From Erwinia mallotivora (lineage in GTDB: Bacteria > Pseudomonadota > Gammaproteobacteria > Enterobacterales > Enterobacteriaceae), in NCBI RefSeq assembly GCF_000590885.1, contig NZ_JFHN01000036.1:1-63182 (forward strand): 63,182 nt of DNA, read 5' to 3'. The notes beneath the pieces are model-generated. The model ran no database searches. It was not told the origin of the DNA and worked only from the letters and a program-made list of their open reading frames with translations. The translations under genes and the position numbers were made by a program. Position 1 is the stretch's first letter. Each line of letters begins with the position of its first letter. This document shows, piece by piece, positions 38,697 through 48,581 of the stretch.

Positions 38697-39986
38697 TTAA
38701 CGCTCCGTCTGTGCCGGGAAGGTCTGGAAAGCGATCTGCCGTTCGATCGGGTAGACCTCCCGACCTGCCAGTTCGCGCAGTAAAACCGAATTGCGGTAGC
38801 AGGCCATCCCCAGATCCGGGGTGACAAAACCGTGGGTATGCAGTTCGGCGTTCTGTACAAAGATCTGATTGTGCAGGTCGATGCTGTAGTTACGCTGCAC
38901 GTCGTAGCGGCCTTTTTCATCCCAACGCAGGCGTCTGCTGATCCCCTCAATAAACATCGGCGGCTGATAATGGTAGCCGGTAGCGACCACCAGACCCTCG
39001 GTGCGACGGGTGAAATCTTTGCCCTGTTCCTGCTGATGCAGGAACAGCTCCAGCTCGCCGTCCGGCGTGCGCCGCATGTCACACAGTTCTGCATGGGTGA
39101 ACAGGTTGACGTTCAACTCACCATCAAGGCGCTTGACGTACATCAGGTCGTAAATGTCGTTGATCAGACTGCTGTTAATGCCTTTATACAGGTTCTTGTG
39201 TCGGGCATTCAGCTCGTCACGTTTCGCTGGCGGCAGATCGTGGAAATAGTCAATCCACTCCGGCGAGGTCATCTCCAGCGTCAGCTTGGTGTATTCCAGC
39301 GGATAGAAGCGGGGCGCGCGGGTGACCCAGTTAAGCTGATAACCGTATTTATCAATGTCAGTCAGCAGGTCGTAGTAAATCTCTGCGGCACTCTGACCGC
39401 TGCCCAGCACGGTAATTGACTTTTTCTGCTGTAGCGCGGCCTTGTTCACCAGGTATTCGCTGGAGTGGGTCAGGCGTTCACGGTGCGCACGGCAACATGA
39501 CGGCATCCAGGCCTGCGGACCGGTGCCCAGCACCAGGCGACGGGCATACCACAGCTGACTGGCGCCGTTGACGGTGTCAACGCTGCGTACGTGGTAGCAG
39601 GCATCATCCTCGTTGTAGCTGACGTATTCAACGCGGGTATTCCAGCGCAGATTACTCAGCTTCGCCGCCGCCCACTGGCAGTACTGGTTGTACTCTTTAC
39701 GCATCAGGAAAAAATCTTCCCGGATGTAAAAAGAGTAAAGTTTGCCTTTCTCTTTCATGTAGTTGAGCAGGCTGTAAGGGCTGGTGGGATCGGCCAGCGT
39801 AACCAGATCGGCCATAAAAGGCGTCTGCAAATGAGCGCTTTCCAGCATCATTCCGGTGTGCCAGTCAAAGCCGGGATTTTGATCAAGAAATACGCCGGTC
39901 AGGTTGTCTACCGGCTCGCTCAGGCAGGCCAGACCCAGATTAAACGGGCCGATGCCAATGCCGATGAAATCATAAATTGTTTTCAT
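38697..39986 (-). CDS. dfoA: Cadaverine N-monooxygenase DfoA
   Basis: Flavin-dependent N-hydroxylating monooxygenase that makes N-hydroxycadaverine for desferrioxamine. 429 residues from the ATG at 39986 (TIYDFIGIGIGPFNLGLACL holds the FAD motif GxGxxN/P); NADPH site TVLGSGQSAAEIYYD; C-terminal ATGYHYQPP. A GTG at 39998 overlapping the dfoJ stop (GTGA) is an alternative start four codons longer; the ATG has the better ribosome site (GAGAG at five bases). Middle gene of dfoJ-dfoA-dfoC. Confidence 0.93.
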   Translation of the reverse strand: MKTIYDFIGIGIGPFNLGLACLSEPVDNLTGVFLDQNPGFDWHTGMMLESAHLQTPFMADLVTLADPTSPYSLLNYMKEKGKLYSFYIREDFFLMRKEYNQYCQWAAAKLSNLRWNTRVEYVSYNEDDACYHVRSVDTVNGASQLWYARRLVLGTGPQAWMPSCCRAHRERLTHSSEYLVNKAALQQKKSITVLGSGQSAAEIYYDLLTDIDKYGYQLNWVTRAPRFYPLEYTKLTLEMTSPEWIDYFHDLPPAKRDELNARHKNLYKGINSSLINDIYDLMYVKRLDGELNVNLFTHAELCDMRRTPDGELELFLHQQEQGKDFTRRTEGLVVATGYHYQPPMFIEGISRRLRWDEKGRYDVQRNYSIDLHNQIFVQNAELHTHGFVTPDLGMACYRNSVLLRELAGREVYPIERQIAFQTFPAQTER

Positions 39987-39994
39987 AGCCTCTC

Positions 39995-41548
39995 TCACTG
40001 GTTTGCCGCGCTGAACGCTGATGCTCGCACCTGTTCCCGACCATAATGCGCAATCAACGCAATGACGTCTTCCAGGTCTGCAACGGTGGTGTTGGGGTTC
40101 AGCAGGGTGAATTTCAGGTACTGATGGCCGTTAACTTTGGTGCCGGCGATAACGGCATTGCCGGAGCGGAACAGCGCTTTGCGGATCGCGGCGTTGATCT
40201 CGTCAATGGCGCTGTCGCTCATGCCGGAACGCGGGACGTAGCGGAAAATCTGGGTGGTCAGTTCCGGCGCATGCAGCACCTCGATTGACGGATGCGCGCT
40301 CAGTAACTGATGGGCGGTGCCGGTCAGGGCGATGATGGCATCGAAAGCTTCACCCAGGGCATCCGGTCCCATCACACGCAGGGTCAGCCACATTTTCAGC
40401 GCATCAAAACGGCGGGTGGTCTGGATACTTTTATTGACCAGATTTGGCGTACCTTCCTGTTGAGCGCTCAACGGGTTGAGATAATCAGCATGGTGAGTAA
40501 CGTGACTCAGGTGCTGTTTATCCCGGACAAAGAAAGCCCCGCAACTGACGGTCTGGAAAAAAGATTTGTGGTAATCAACGGTGACGGAATCAGCCAGTTC
40601 AATGCCTTTCAGGCGCTGGCGGTGCTGAGGTGAAACCAGCAGACCACAGCCGTAGGCCGCATCGACATGCATCCACAAACCGTAGTGTTGCGATAAACGC
40701 GCGATGTCCTGTAACGGATCGATACTGCCGAAATCGGTGGTGCCACTGGTGGCCACCACCGCAATCGGAATCAGTCCCTGCTGATGGCAACGTTGGATCT
40801 CCTGCTCCAGCAGCGCAGCATCCATACGGTAGTGCTCGTCGTAATCGACCGGGATCACCGCATCATAGCCCAGGCCGAGGATCGCCATCGATTTCTGGAT
40901 GCTGAAATGGCTCAGGCGGGAGGTGAAGACCCGCCACTTGCTGGCCTCTGGCGGCAGCCCCTGATGCTTAATCAGATGTCCGGGATGGTGTCTGGCACAC
41001 CAGCTGTCCCGCGCCAGCAGCATTGCCATCAGGTTAGATTGCGTGCCGCCGCTGGTGAAAATGCCGTCTGCCGTCTGCGGCAGGCCAATACGACTCAGCG
41101 TCCAGTCAGTGACTTTCTGCTCAATCAGCGTGCCGCCTGCACTCTGATCCCAGGTATCGACCGAGCTGTTTACGGCCGCCATGATCTGTTCAGCCATCAG
41201 CGAAGGCAGTACCACCGGGCAGTTCAGATGTGCAACGTATTTGGGATGATGGAACCACACCGCATCGCGCAGATAGAGCGCCTGAAGTTCTTCCAGTGCC
41301 GCTTCGTTGCTGCCCAGTGGCGAATCAAGATCGACACCGGCAAATTGCGGGGCCAGTTCATGGGGCAGAATACCGCTGAATGGTTTCTCCACGCCCTGCA
41401 CGGTATTGCTCAGCAGTGCCAGCACCTCCTGGGTTTGCTGGTTCCACGCGGCTAATTGCTGATCGTTGAAAATATATTGCCGGTGCCCGCTGTTGTCCGG
41501 GAAAGGATGCAAGTCCTGTACTGGCTGAGTGTGCGAACGTAAAACCAT
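39995..41548 (-). CDS. dfoJ: Lysine decarboxylase DfoJ (cadaverine for desferrioxamine)
   Basis: 517-residue PLP-dependent group II decarboxylase. The product cadaverine is hydroxylated by DfoA. Features: YVAHLNCPVVLPSLMAEQIM, GIFTSGGTQSNLMAMLLAR, HVDAAYGCGLLVSP, and the PLP lysine in SVTVDYHKSFFQTVSCGAFF. The frame opens at 41605, but the ATG at 41548 follows AAAGGAAC and gives the normal N-terminus. First gene of the operon, with a ~195-base leader from the predicted promoter. Confidence 0.93.
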   Translation of the reverse strand: MVLRSHTQPVQDLHPFPDNSGHRQYIFNDQQLAAWNQQTQEVLALLSNTVQGVEKPFSGILPHELAPQFAGVDLDSPLGSNEAALEELQALYLRDAVWFHHPKYVAHLNCPVVLPSLMAEQIMAAVNSSVDTWDQSAGGTLIEQKVTDWTLSRIGLPQTADGIFTSGGTQSNLMAMLLARDSWCARHHPGHLIKHQGLPPEASKWRVFTSRLSHFSIQKSMAILGLGYDAVIPVDYDEHYRMDAALLEQEIQRCHQQGLIPIAVVATSGTTDFGSIDPLQDIARLSQHYGLWMHVDAAYGCGLLVSPQHRQRLKGIELADSVTVDYHKSFFQTVSCGAFFVRDKQHLSHVTHHADYLNPLSAQQEGTPNLVNKSIQTTRRFDALKMWLTLRVMGPDALGEAFDAIIALTGTAHQLLSAHPSIEVLHAPELTTQIFRYVPRSGMSDSAIDEINAAIRKALFRSGNAVIAGTKVNGHQYLKFTLLNPNTTVADLEDVIALIAHYGREQVRASAFSAANQ

Positions 41549-41743
41549 ATTCTGTTCCTTTTTGCAGATGTGAACAGTCCTGCCATCAGAAGCAATGACG
41601 GCCATCGTCAGTTCAGAGTCATTAACGTATTGTTGGGAAAACAGATTTCCCGTTGAAACATCGGAAAGGTTTATTCGCTTTGTTAAGCTAAAAAACCTTG
41701 TTTTAGTATGGTTTTGTTACCTGTTTGTGTCTGATGTAATTGA
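41549..41743 (-). other. Long 5' leader of the dfo operon
   Basis: The predicted start site (~41744) is about 195 bases before dfoJ. The leader is AT-rich; a plus-strand frame at 41595-41792 has no support. No known riboswitch was recognised, but the length leaves room for RNA-level control. Confidence 0.4.
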
Positions 41744-41750
41744 GAATGGG

Positions 41751-41778
41751 ATTATAAATAGCAATCATTATCATTCAA
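41751..41778 (-). promoter_or_regulatory. Sigma-70 promoter of dfoJAC
   Basis: On the minus strand TTGAAT (41778-41773), a 16-base spacer and TATAAT (41756-41751). The spacer itself is the Fur box. Confidence 0.7.
41754..41772 (-). promoter_or_regulatory. Fur box in the dfo promoter spacer
   Basis: GATAATGATTGCTATTTAT on the minus strand: the first nine bases match the Fur consensus exactly and 13 of 19 match overall. Placed between -35 and -10, bound Fur-Fe(II) would block polymerase, the expected control for siderophore synthesis. Confidence 0.7.
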
Positions 41779-41822
41779 TAGGATTATTGTGACAAAGTTG
41801 TGATAAGCATTGTTAATGTCAC

Positions 41823-41844
41823 AAATGTGATGCAGATCACATTT
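41823..41844 (-). promoter_or_regulatory. Consensus CRP (cAMP receptor protein) site upstream of dfoJ
   Basis: AAATGTGATGCAGATCACATTT has perfect TGTGA and TCACA half-sites six bases apart and the flanking AAA/TTT of strong CRP sites. Its centre is near -90 from the predicted dfo start, a class I activation position. Both neighbouring genes read leftward, so dfoJ is the only gene it can serve as an upstream activator. Confidence 0.75.
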
Positions 41845-41947
41845 TAGTGTCTCAAAATATAACCAGCCAGGAACGGGAGCGGGCAAAGAATAACGGGCAT
41901 GGACAAAAAAGTGGCGGGGAAGAGGCAGATGATCTGGCTGATGAGGT

Positions 41948-41978
41948 TTTCGTCATCCGCATATCGCGGATGACGAAA
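41948..41978 (-). terminator. Hairpin after pykA
   Basis: TTTCGTCATCCGC and GCGGATGACGAAA form a 13-bp stem with a 5-base loop, 40 bases after the pykA stop. There is no T run on the minus strand, so it may act with Rho or as an mRNA-end stabiliser. Confidence 0.6.
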
Positions 41979-42017
41979 GCTGTGAACTGAGCGCCTGAAG
42001 CGGGTCAGTAAGCAGGA

Positions 42018-43460
42018 TTACTCCACGCGCAACACACGGCTGGTGTTGGTCGTGCCGGTGGTGCTCATCACGTCGCCCTGGGTGACAATGACCAGGTCGC
42101 CCGACATCAGAAAACCTTTGTCACGCAGCAGGTTAGTCGCATCGTGCGCGGCCGCGACGCCATCGTTGTTGCTGTCGAAATAGACCGGCGTTACCCCGCG
42201 ATAGAGGGCGGTGAGGTTGAGCGTGCGTTCGTGACGTGACATGGCGAAAATCGGCAGGCCAGAGGTGATCCGCGACGTCATCAGCGCGGTGCGTCCCGAT
42301 TCGGTCATGGTAATAATTGCCGTCACCCCTTGCAGGTGGTTGGCGGCATACATGGCTGACATGGCGATGGCTTCTTCGATATTGTCGAACTGCACATCCA
42401 GACGATGTTTGGAAACGTTAATGCTGGGGATCTTCTCGGCACCCAGGCACACTTTCGCCATCGCGGTGACGGTCTCGGCAGGGTACTGACCGGCTGCCGT
42501 TTCAGCCGACAGCATCACCGCGTCGGTGCCGTCCAGCACGGCGTTTGCCACGTCCATCACTTCAGCACGGGTCGGCATAGGATTGGTGATCATTGATTCC
42601 ATCATCTGCGTGGCGGTGATCACCGAGCGGTTCAGCTGGCGCGCCCGACGGATCAGCGCCTTCTGGATCCCCACCAGTTCAGGATCGCCAATCTCGACGC
42701 CGAGATCGCCCCTTGCCACCATCACCACATCAGAGGCGAGAATAATGTCATCCATTGCTTCCTGGGTGGCAACCGCTTCAGCGCGTTCCACCTTGGAGAC
42801 GATTTTTGCTTCGCATCCGGCTTCACGGGCTAGACGACGGGCATAGTTGAGGTCTTCACCACAGCGCGGGAACGACACGGCCAGGTAGTCACAGTTAATT
42901 TTTGCTGCGGTCAGGATGTCGGCTTTATCTTTTTCCGTCAGCGCTTCAGCAGACAGACCGCCACCCAGTTTGTTGATGCCTTTGTTATTGGAAAGCGGGC
43001 CGCCCACGGTAACTTCAGTGAAGACTTTCATCCCCTGAACCTCCAGCACCTTTAGCTGCACACGACCATCATCCAGCAGCAGGATGTCGCCGGGCACCAC
43101 GTCGGCAGGCAGGCCTTTATAATCGATACCAACCTTCTCTTTGTCGCCTTCACCTTTGGCAAGACTGGCATCAAGTAAGAAGCGGTCGCCCACGCTCAGA
43201 AAGACCTTTCCTTCTTTGAAGGTAGAAACGCGAATTTTTGGCCCCTGAAGATCGCCGAGGATGGCGACGTGGCGACCCAGTTTCGCCGCAATCTGCCGCA
43301 CGCTGTCCGCACGTTGCATGTGATCTTCCGGGGTGCCATGGGAGAAGTTAAGACGCACAACGTTGGCACCGGCAGCGATGATTTTTTCGAGGTTATTATC
43401 GCGATCGGTTGCCGGGCCTAAGGTGGTTACAATCTTGGTTCTTCTGAGACGTCTGGACAT
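42018..43460 (-). CDS. pykA: Pyruvate kinase II
   Basis: Converts phosphoenolpyruvate and ADP to pyruvate and ATP in glycolysis; the PykA form is activated by AMP/sugar phosphates. 480 residues, equal to E. coli Pyk[20 protein letters not shown], substrate/metal loop [33 protein letters not shown] and the C-terminal effector domain. Expected to be in the HexR regulon with zwf and eda, being next to hexR. Confidence 0.97.
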   Translation of the reverse strand: MSRRLRRTKIVTTLGPATDRDNNLEKIIAAGANVVRLNFSHGTPEDHMQRADSVRQIAAKLGRHVAILGDLQGPKIRVSTFKEGKVFLSVGDRFLLDASLAKGEGDKEKVGIDYKGLPADVVPGDILLLDDGRVQLKVLEVQGMKVFTEVTVGGPLSNNKGINKLGGGLSAEALTEKDKADILTAAKINCDYLAVSFPRCGEDLNYARRLAREAGCEAKIVSKVERAEAVATQEAMDDIILASDVVMVARGDLGVEIGDPELVGIQKALIRRARQLNRSVITATQMMESMITNPMPTRAEVMDVANAVLDGTDAVMLSAETAAGQYPAETVTAMAKVCLGAEKIPSINVSKHRLDVQFDNIEEAIAMSAMYAANHLQGVTAIITMTESGRTALMTSRITSGLPIFAMSRHERTLNLTALYRGVTPVYFDSNNDGVAAAHDATNLLRDKGFLMSGDLVIVTQGDVMSTTGTTNTSRVLRVE

Positions 43461-43565
43461 GTATGACTCCGTTGACTTTGAAAGGGGTGATGCCGGAGCA
43501 ATCCCTGTAAAGGTTTAGTATTTTATAATATTCAGGCGATGTCTGTTGGCCTGTTGCCCATTTAA

Positions 43566-44450
43566 CTACCGAAATGCGGGCCGGTCTGGCTGCGCTGTCA
43601 GGTCTTCCCTGTCGAATCGTGACTCCTTCAACGCCGCTTTGACACGTCTGAGATTGTCGCGGAATGTTGCACCGCGCCGCAGCGTGAAGCCGGTGGCAAG
43701 TACATCAATTATCGTAAGCTGTGCCAGTCGTGACACCATAGGCATATAAATATCAGTGTCTTCCGGCACATCAACATACAACGCCAGCGTGGCAACACGT
43801 GCCAGTAATGAGTCTGGCGAGGTTATCGCCAGCACCGTTGCTCTGTTTTCCCGCGCAAGTTGCGCCAGTTCGACTAAATTTTTAGTGCGTCCGGTATAGG
43901 AAATAAGCACGATTACATCGTCTTCCGTACTGTTGATGCAGTGCATCCGCTGCATCACAATATCATCGGAACAGATGACAGGCACATTGAAGCGAAAAAA
44001 TTTATTCATCGCATCCTGTGCCACCACGGCAGACGCGCCCAGGCCGAAAAAGGCAATTTTTTGAGACCGGCTCAGCAGGTCCACCGCGCGAGTGATGGCG
44101 ACAGGATCCAGATTGTGGCGAACCCTGTCCAGACCTGCCATCGCCGATTCAAATATCTTGCCGGACCAGGTCTCCACGCTGTCGTTTTCGTCAATTACGC
44201 GGCTGACCCAGGGCGTGCCCGTCGTGGCAAGACTTTGCGCCAGCTCTAACTTAAAGTCCGGAAAGCCCCGGGTCTGTAAACGGTGACAGAAACGGTTGAC
44301 GGTGGGTTCACTGACCCCAGCCTGGCGGGCCAGCAGGGCGATACTGAGATGGATTATTGTTTCGGGGGCGGCAACAATGGCGTCAGCCACTTTGCGCTCG
44401 GATTTGCTCAGATTTTCCAGCTGAGACTGAATTCTTTCCAGCATAGTCAT
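43566..44450 (-). CDS. hexR: HexR, RpiR-family regulator of central carbon metabolism
   Basis: 294-residue transcription factor: N-terminal RpiR helix-turn-helix (SKSERKVADAIVAAPETIIH, AGVSEPTVNRFCHRLQTRGF) and C-terminal SIS sugar-phosphate domain (IAFFGLGASAVVAQDAMNKF, VLISYTGRTKNLVELAQLA). In enterobacteria it represses zwf, eda and glycolytic genes until 2-keto-3-deoxy-6-phosphogluconate binds. It is divergent from zwf across a 375-base gap that carries a candidate operator. Confidence 0.95.
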   Translation of the reverse strand: MTMLERIQSQLENLSKSERKVADAIVAAPETIIHLSIALLARQAGVSEPTVNRFCHRLQTRGFPDFKLELAQSLATTGTPWVSRVIDENDSVETWSGKIFESAMAGLDRVRHNLDPVAITRAVDLLSRSQKIAFFGLGASAVVAQDAMNKFFRFNVPVICSDDIVMQRMHCINSTEDDVIVLISYTGRTKNLVELAQLARENRATVLAITSPDSLLARVATLALYVDVPEDTDIYMPMVSRLAQLTIIDVLATGFTLRRGATFRDNLRRVKAALKESRFDREDLTAQPDRPAFR

Positions 44451-44749
44451 AACGGTGTCCGCTGATACATTCTGGCGATTTCAACCAAAGGAGAAATCGA
44501 TGTCATTTTGTAGAGAATATACAAGCGTGCTCAGGGCGGGGGCAGAGGGCGGGTGCGCTTTGTCACGTTTTTTTGCCAGAATTTGAACTCTGTCCGGTTT
44601 TACCCGCGCAGGCCAGTCGACAAAAAACGATCAATAATCGCGCAATAAAAGACCTGTTTACCGCCGTTAAAATTTGCACAATCTGGTTTCTCTGTGCGGC
44701 AGGCGTGCAGGTCGGTTTACGCGGAGCGAACAAAAGCAGTACATTGTAC
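44451..44749. other. hexR-zwf intergenic region
   Basis: About 300 bases of divergent promoter region. No gene seen. A HexR-like operator follows at 44750; no further named site could be assigned with confidence. Confidence 0.45.
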
Positions 44750-44764
44750 TGAAAGAAAATTACA
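44750..44764 (+). promoter_or_regulatory. Candidate HexR operator before zwf
   Basis: TGAAAGAAAATTACA matches 12 of 15 positions of the HexR palindrome TGTAATTAAATTACA (consensus from memory). It lies 60 bases before the zwf start. Confidence 0.5.
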
Positions 44765-44825
44765 ATAAGAGCCTGAGTGTTACGGATTTAGCAGGTCAGG
44801 CTTATCCTGCAACGAGGAGAATATA

Positions 44826-46301
44826 ATGGCGGTTACACAAACGGCCCAGGTATGCGATCTGGTCATTTTCGGTGCTAAAGGCGATCTTGCTCGCCGGAAA
44901 CTGTTGCCATCCCTGTATCAGCTGGAAAAAGCCGGTCAGATTCATGAAGAGTCACGCATTATTGGCGTGGGAAGGGCGGACTGGGATAAAGCAGCCTGGA
45001 CCAAAGTGGTGCGGGAAGCACTGGAAACCTTTATGAAGGAGAAGATTGATGAGGCACTCTGGGACAAACTGAGCAGCCGCCTCGACTTCTGTAACCTGGA
45101 CGTTAACGACACCAGCCATTTTACCAAACTGGGTAAAATGCTGGACCAGAAAAAACGCGTGACCATTAACTATTTCGCCATGCCGCCGGGCACGTTTGGC
45201 GCTATCTGCAAAGGTCTGGGCACTGCCAAACTTAATGCCCAGCCAGCCCGTGTGGTGATGGAAAAGCCGTTGGGTACTTCACTGGAAACCTCCCAGGAAA
45301 TTAACGATCAGGTCGGTGAATTTTTTGAAGAAAACCAGGTGTTCCGCATTGACCATTATCTGGGTAAAGAGACGGTACTGAACCTGCTGGCGCTGCGTTT
45401 TGCCAATTCGCTGTTTGCCTCAAACTGGGATAACCGCACCATCGACCACGTGCAGATCACCGTGGCAGAAGAAGTGGGTATCGAAGGGCGCTGGGGATAT
45501 TTTGATAAAGCGGGTCAGATGCGTGACATGATCCAGAACCATCTGTTACAGGTGCTGACCATGATTGCCATGTCACCACCCGCCGATCTTTCTGCCGACC
45601 GTATCCGTGATGAAAAGGTAAAAGTGCTGCGTTCGCTGCGTCGTATTGACCACACTAACGTGCGTGATAAAACCGTGCGTGGCCAGTATACCGCGGGCTT
45701 TGTGCAGGGTAAGAAAGTACCGGGTTACCTGGAAGAAGAAGACGCCAACAAAACCAGCAATACGGAAACCTTTGTCTCTATCCGCGTGGATATTGACGAC
45801 TGGCGCTGGGCAGGCGTGCCTTTCTACCTGCGTACCGGTAAACGGCTGCCAACCAAGTGTTCTGAAGTGGTGGTCTATTTCAAAAATCCGGCGCTCAACC
45901 TGTTCAAAGAATCCTGGCAGGAACTGCCACAGAACAAGCTGACCATCCGTTTACAGCCGGATGAAGGGGTTGAGATCCAGATCCTTAACAAGGTTCCCGG
46001 ACTGGACCACAAACACAATCTGCAAACCACCAAGCTGGATCTGAGCTTCTCAGAAACCTTTAACCAGTCGCATCTGGCGGATGCCTACGAGCGTCTGTTA
46101 CTGGAAACCATGCGCGGCATTCAGGCGCTGTTTGTTCGCCGTGATGAGGTGGAAGAGGCGTGGAAGTGGGTCGATTCAATCATGGAAGCCTGGGCGGCAG
46201 ATAAAGAAGCGCCCAAGCCTTACCAGGCCGGCACCTGGGGACCGGTTGCCTCGGTGGCGATGATCACCCGTGATGGCCGTTCCTGGAATGAATTTGAGTG
46301 A
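44826..46301 (+). CDS. zwf: Glucose-6-phosphate 1-dehydrogenase
   Basis: First step of the oxidative pentose-phosphate route: glucose 6-phosphate plus NADP to 6-phosphogluconolactone and NADPH. 491 residues, as in E. coli. NADP site [20 protein letters not shown], active-site [20 protein letters not shown], and the C-terminal beta-sheet domain. GAGGAG precedes the ATG. Confidence 0.98.
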   Translation: MAVTQTAQVCDLVIFGAKGDLARRKLLPSLYQLEKAGQIHEESRIIGVGRADWDKAAWTKVVREALETFMKEKIDEALWDKLSSRLDFCNLDVNDTSHFTKLGKMLDQKKRVTINYFAMPPGTFGAICKGLGTAKLNAQPARVVMEKPLGTSLETSQEINDQVGEFFEENQVFRIDHYLGKETVLNLLALRFANSLFASNWDNRTIDHVQITVAEEVGIEGRWGYFDKAGQMRDMIQNHLLQVLTMIAMSPPADLSADRIRDEKVKVLRSLRRIDHTNVRDKTVRGQYTAGFVQGKKVPGYLEEEDANKTSNTETFVSIRVDIDDWRWAGVPFYLRTGKRLPTKCSEVVVYFKNPALNLFKESWQELPQNKLTIRLQPDEGVEIQILNKVPGLDHKHNLQTTKLDLSFSETFNQSHLADAYERLLLETMRGIQALFVRRDEVEEAWKWVDSIMEAWAADKEAPKPYQAGTWGPVASVAMITRDGRSWNEFE

Positions 46302-46319
46302 TTTCACCGTACGATAAGA

Positions 46320-46341
46320 CCCGCTCAGGCGGGTTTTTTTA
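46320..46341 (+). terminator. Terminator of zwf
   Basis: CCCGC, loop TCAG, GCGGG followed by seven T residues. It separates zwf from eda, so eda needs its own promoter. Confidence 0.9.
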
Positions 46342-46524
46342 TTGCTGAAAGGTGATGCCCTGCGCCGACGTTAAAAAATAAACCGCTGTTTCAAAAAAAG
46401 TTCAATCACATGGACGTACCGGGCAACTGTCCTGTATGGTAGTGAACAACATCACTATCCAGACGCGTTGCGCGTCGCTTTAGCCAGTCACTCCCAGGGC
46501 TGGCAAGACAGGAGAAGCAGGTCG

Positions 46525-47163
46525 ATGAGTAACTGGAAAATAAGTGCAGAACAGATCCTGACGACCGGCCCGGTTGTGCCGGTGATTGTGGTTAACAAGC
46601 TGGAACATGCGGTGCCAATGGCGAAGGCACTGGTGGCGGGCGGCGTGAAAGTGCTGGAAGTGACGCTGCGTACCGCCTGTGCGATGGAGGCGATAAAAGC
46701 GATGGTCAACGAGGTGCCGGAAGCTATCGTCGGCGCGGGCACGGTGCTGAATGCGGAGCAGTTAAAAGCAGTCACTGATGCAGGCGTGCAGTTTGCCATC
46801 AGTCCGGGTCTGACCGAGCCGCTGCTGAAAGCCGCCGTAGCGGGTTCCGTGCCGTTGATCCCGGGCATCAGTACGGTTTCAGAGTTGATGACCGGGATGG
46901 ATTACGGGCTGCGTGAGTTTAAGTTTTTTCCGGCGGAAGCCAACGGTGGCGTTAAGGCGTTGCAGGCGATTGGCGGACCCTTCCCGCAGGTACGTTTCTG
47001 TCCAACCGGCGGGATTTCACCGGCTAATTACCGTGATTATCTGGCCCTGAAAAGCGTGCTTTGTATTGGCGGCTCGTGGCTGGTGCCTGCGGATGCGCTG
47101 GAAGCCGGGGATTATGAACGCATTACCCGACTGGCGAAAGAAGCCGTTGCCGGTGCGGCTTAA
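46525..47163 (+). CDS. eda: KDPG/KHG aldolase Eda
   Basis: Splits 2-keto-3-deoxy-6-phosphogluconate to pyruvate and glyceraldehyde 3-phosphate; also acts on keto-hydroxyglutarate and is needed for uronate breakdown. 212 residues: [20 protein letters not shown], catalytic Glu in LEVTLRT, Schiff-base Lys in [14 protein letters not shown], and [16 protein letters not shown]. The ATG at 46525 follows GGAG; the frame is open further upstream. edd, which precedes eda in E. coli, is absent here. Confidence 0.96.
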   Translation: MSNWKISAEQILTTGPVVPVIVVNKLEHAVPMAKALVAGGVKVLEVTLRTACAMEAIKAMVNEVPEAIVGAGTVLNAEQLKAVTDAGVQFAISPGLTEPLLKAAVAGSVPLIPGISTVSELMTGMDYGLREFKFFPAEANGGVKALQAIGGPFPQVRFCPTGGISPANYRDYLALKSVLCIGGSWLVPADALEAGDYERITRLAKEAVAGAA

Positions 47164-47190
47164 CGCTTCCGGACCAGCCGGTAAAGCGCG

Positions 47191-47220
47191 AAAGGATGGC
47201 AAATGCCATCCTTTCTTTAT
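47191..47220. terminator. Bidirectional terminator between eda and purT
   Basis: AAAGGATGGC, loop AAAT, GCCATCCTTT: a perfect 10-bp stem followed on the plus strand by TTCTTTAT, in the gap between convergent genes. Confidence 0.85.
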
Positions 47221-47264
47221 TGGCGGAGCGGGGAGAAGCGCACTGTGCCAAACCTTTATGCTTC

Positions 47265-48443
47265 TCAGCCGCTGACTTTGACGCCCGCTGCGCAGTTGAT
47301 GGCACGTTGTATCGCATCGGCAATATCTTCACCGCTTGCCAGCGCAACCCCCATCCGCCGCTTACCGTGAATTTCAGGCTTGCCGAACAGACGCAGTTGC
47401 AGACCTGCCCCAAGCACCTCTGCCAGCTGCGCAAACTGCACGTTGTCGCTGTCCAGTTCAGGCAGGATCACCGCAGAGGCCGCCGGACCATACTGGCGAA
47501 CAGCGCCCACTGGCAGGCCGAGGAAGGCACGGACATGCAGTGCGAACTCTGACAGGTCCTGCGAAATCAGCGTGACCATCCCGGTATCGTGTGGACGTGG
47601 AGAAACCTCGCTGAACACCACTTCATCACCACAGACAAACAGCTCGACGCCAAACAGGCCCTGACCACCCAGCGCGGTAACCACCTTTGCTGCGATCTCC
47701 TCAGCGCGTTGCAGGGCGAGGGCGCTCATCTGTTGGGGTTGCCATGATTCGCGGTAATCCCCCTCTTCCTGACGGTGACCAATGGGGGCGCAGAAATGGA
47801 TGCCATCAACCGCGCTGACAGTCAGCAGGGTTATCTCAAAATCAAATTTCACCACACCTTCAACAATCACTTTCCCGGCCCCGGCGCGTCCACCCTGCTG
47901 GGCGTATTCCCAGGCTGCCTTCAGCTGTGAGGCTTCACGAATAAAACTTTGTCCTTTACCGGACGAGCTCATGACCGGCTTGACGATGCACGGGAAGCCA
48001 ATTGCCTGGACGGCCTGATGAAAAGCCTGCTCATCATCGGCAAAGCGGTAGTCTGAGGTGGGCAGGGAGAGCTCTTCAGCGGCCAGGCGACGAATGCCTT
48101 CGCGGTTCATGGTCAGACGGGCGGCACGCGCGGTCGGCACCACCTTTTGCCCCTGTTTTTCCAACTCAATCAGCATATCTGTCGCGATGGCTTCGATTTC
48201 CGGCACAATAAAGTCAGGACGTTCTGACGCCACCAGGGCTTGCAGTGCTTCGCCATCCAGCATGTTGATGACATGGCTGCGATGCGCCACATGCATGGCG
48301 GGTGCGTCGGCATAGCGATCGACGGCAATAACTTCCACGCCAAGGCGCTGGCATTCCAGCGCGACTTCTTTGCCAAGTTCACCCGATCCTAACAGCATTA
48401 CACGCGTGGCGGCGGGGCGCAGCGCAGTACCAAGAGTTGTCAT
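47265..48443 (-). CDS. purT: Formate-dependent GAR transformylase PurT
   Basis: ATP-grasp enzyme that makes formyl-glycinamide ribonucleotide from formate and ATP in purine synthesis, bypassing the folate-dependent PurN. 392 residues, same as E. coli. Patterns: [69 protein letters not shown]. Start at 48443 matches the family; a PurR box lies upstream. Confidence 0.97.
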   Translation of the reverse strand: MTTLGTALRPAATRVMLLGSGELGKEVALECQRLGVEVIAVDRYADAPAMHVAHRSHVINMLDGEALQALVASERPDFIVPEIEAIATDMLIELEKQGQKVVPTARAARLTMNREGIRRLAAEELSLPTSDYRFADDEQAFHQAVQAIGFPCIVKPVMSSSGKGQSFIREASQLKAAWEYAQQGGRAGAGKVIVEGVVKFDFEITLLTVSAVDGIHFCAPIGHRQEEGDYRESWQPQQMSALALQRAEEIAAKVVTALGGQGLFGVELFVCGDEVVFSEVSPRPHDTGMVTLISQDLSEFALHVRAFLGLPVGAVRQYGPAASAVILPELDSDNVQFAQLAEVLGAGLQLRLFGKPEIHGKRRMGVALASGEDIADAIQRAINCAAGVKVSG

Positions 48444-48485
48444 AATGTCTACCTGATTGGAAGGAAAAAAACGCGCGCAGTATAA

Positions 48486-48501
48486 ACGAAAACGATTGCG
48501 C
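48486..48501 (-). promoter_or_regulatory. PurR box before purT
   Basis: ACGAAAACGATTGCGC matches 13 of 16 positions of the PurR operator ACGCAAACGTTTGCGT and lies ~45 bases upstream of the purT start. Expect repression when hypoxanthine or guanine is abundant. Confidence 0.8.
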
Positions 48502-48545
48502 ATACATCCGATTTACGGGCTTGAGAAGGGAAATCATCACTGTTA

Positions 48546-48565
48546 TACTGTATAAAAATACAGTT
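48546..48565 (+). promoter_or_regulatory. LexA (SOS) box before yebG
   Basis: TACTGTATAAAAATACAGTT is an almost perfect LexA operator (TACTGTATATATATACAGTA), only 16 bases before the yebG start. Confidence 0.92.
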
Positions 48566-48581
48566 AAATAAGGTGGAAACA

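Noticed and set aside
36341..39094. 917-codon frame as the dfoC gene
   Set aside because: Its first ~130 codons overlap dfoA and read as arginine/serine-rich noise; the ATG at 38695 right after dfoA is the natural start.
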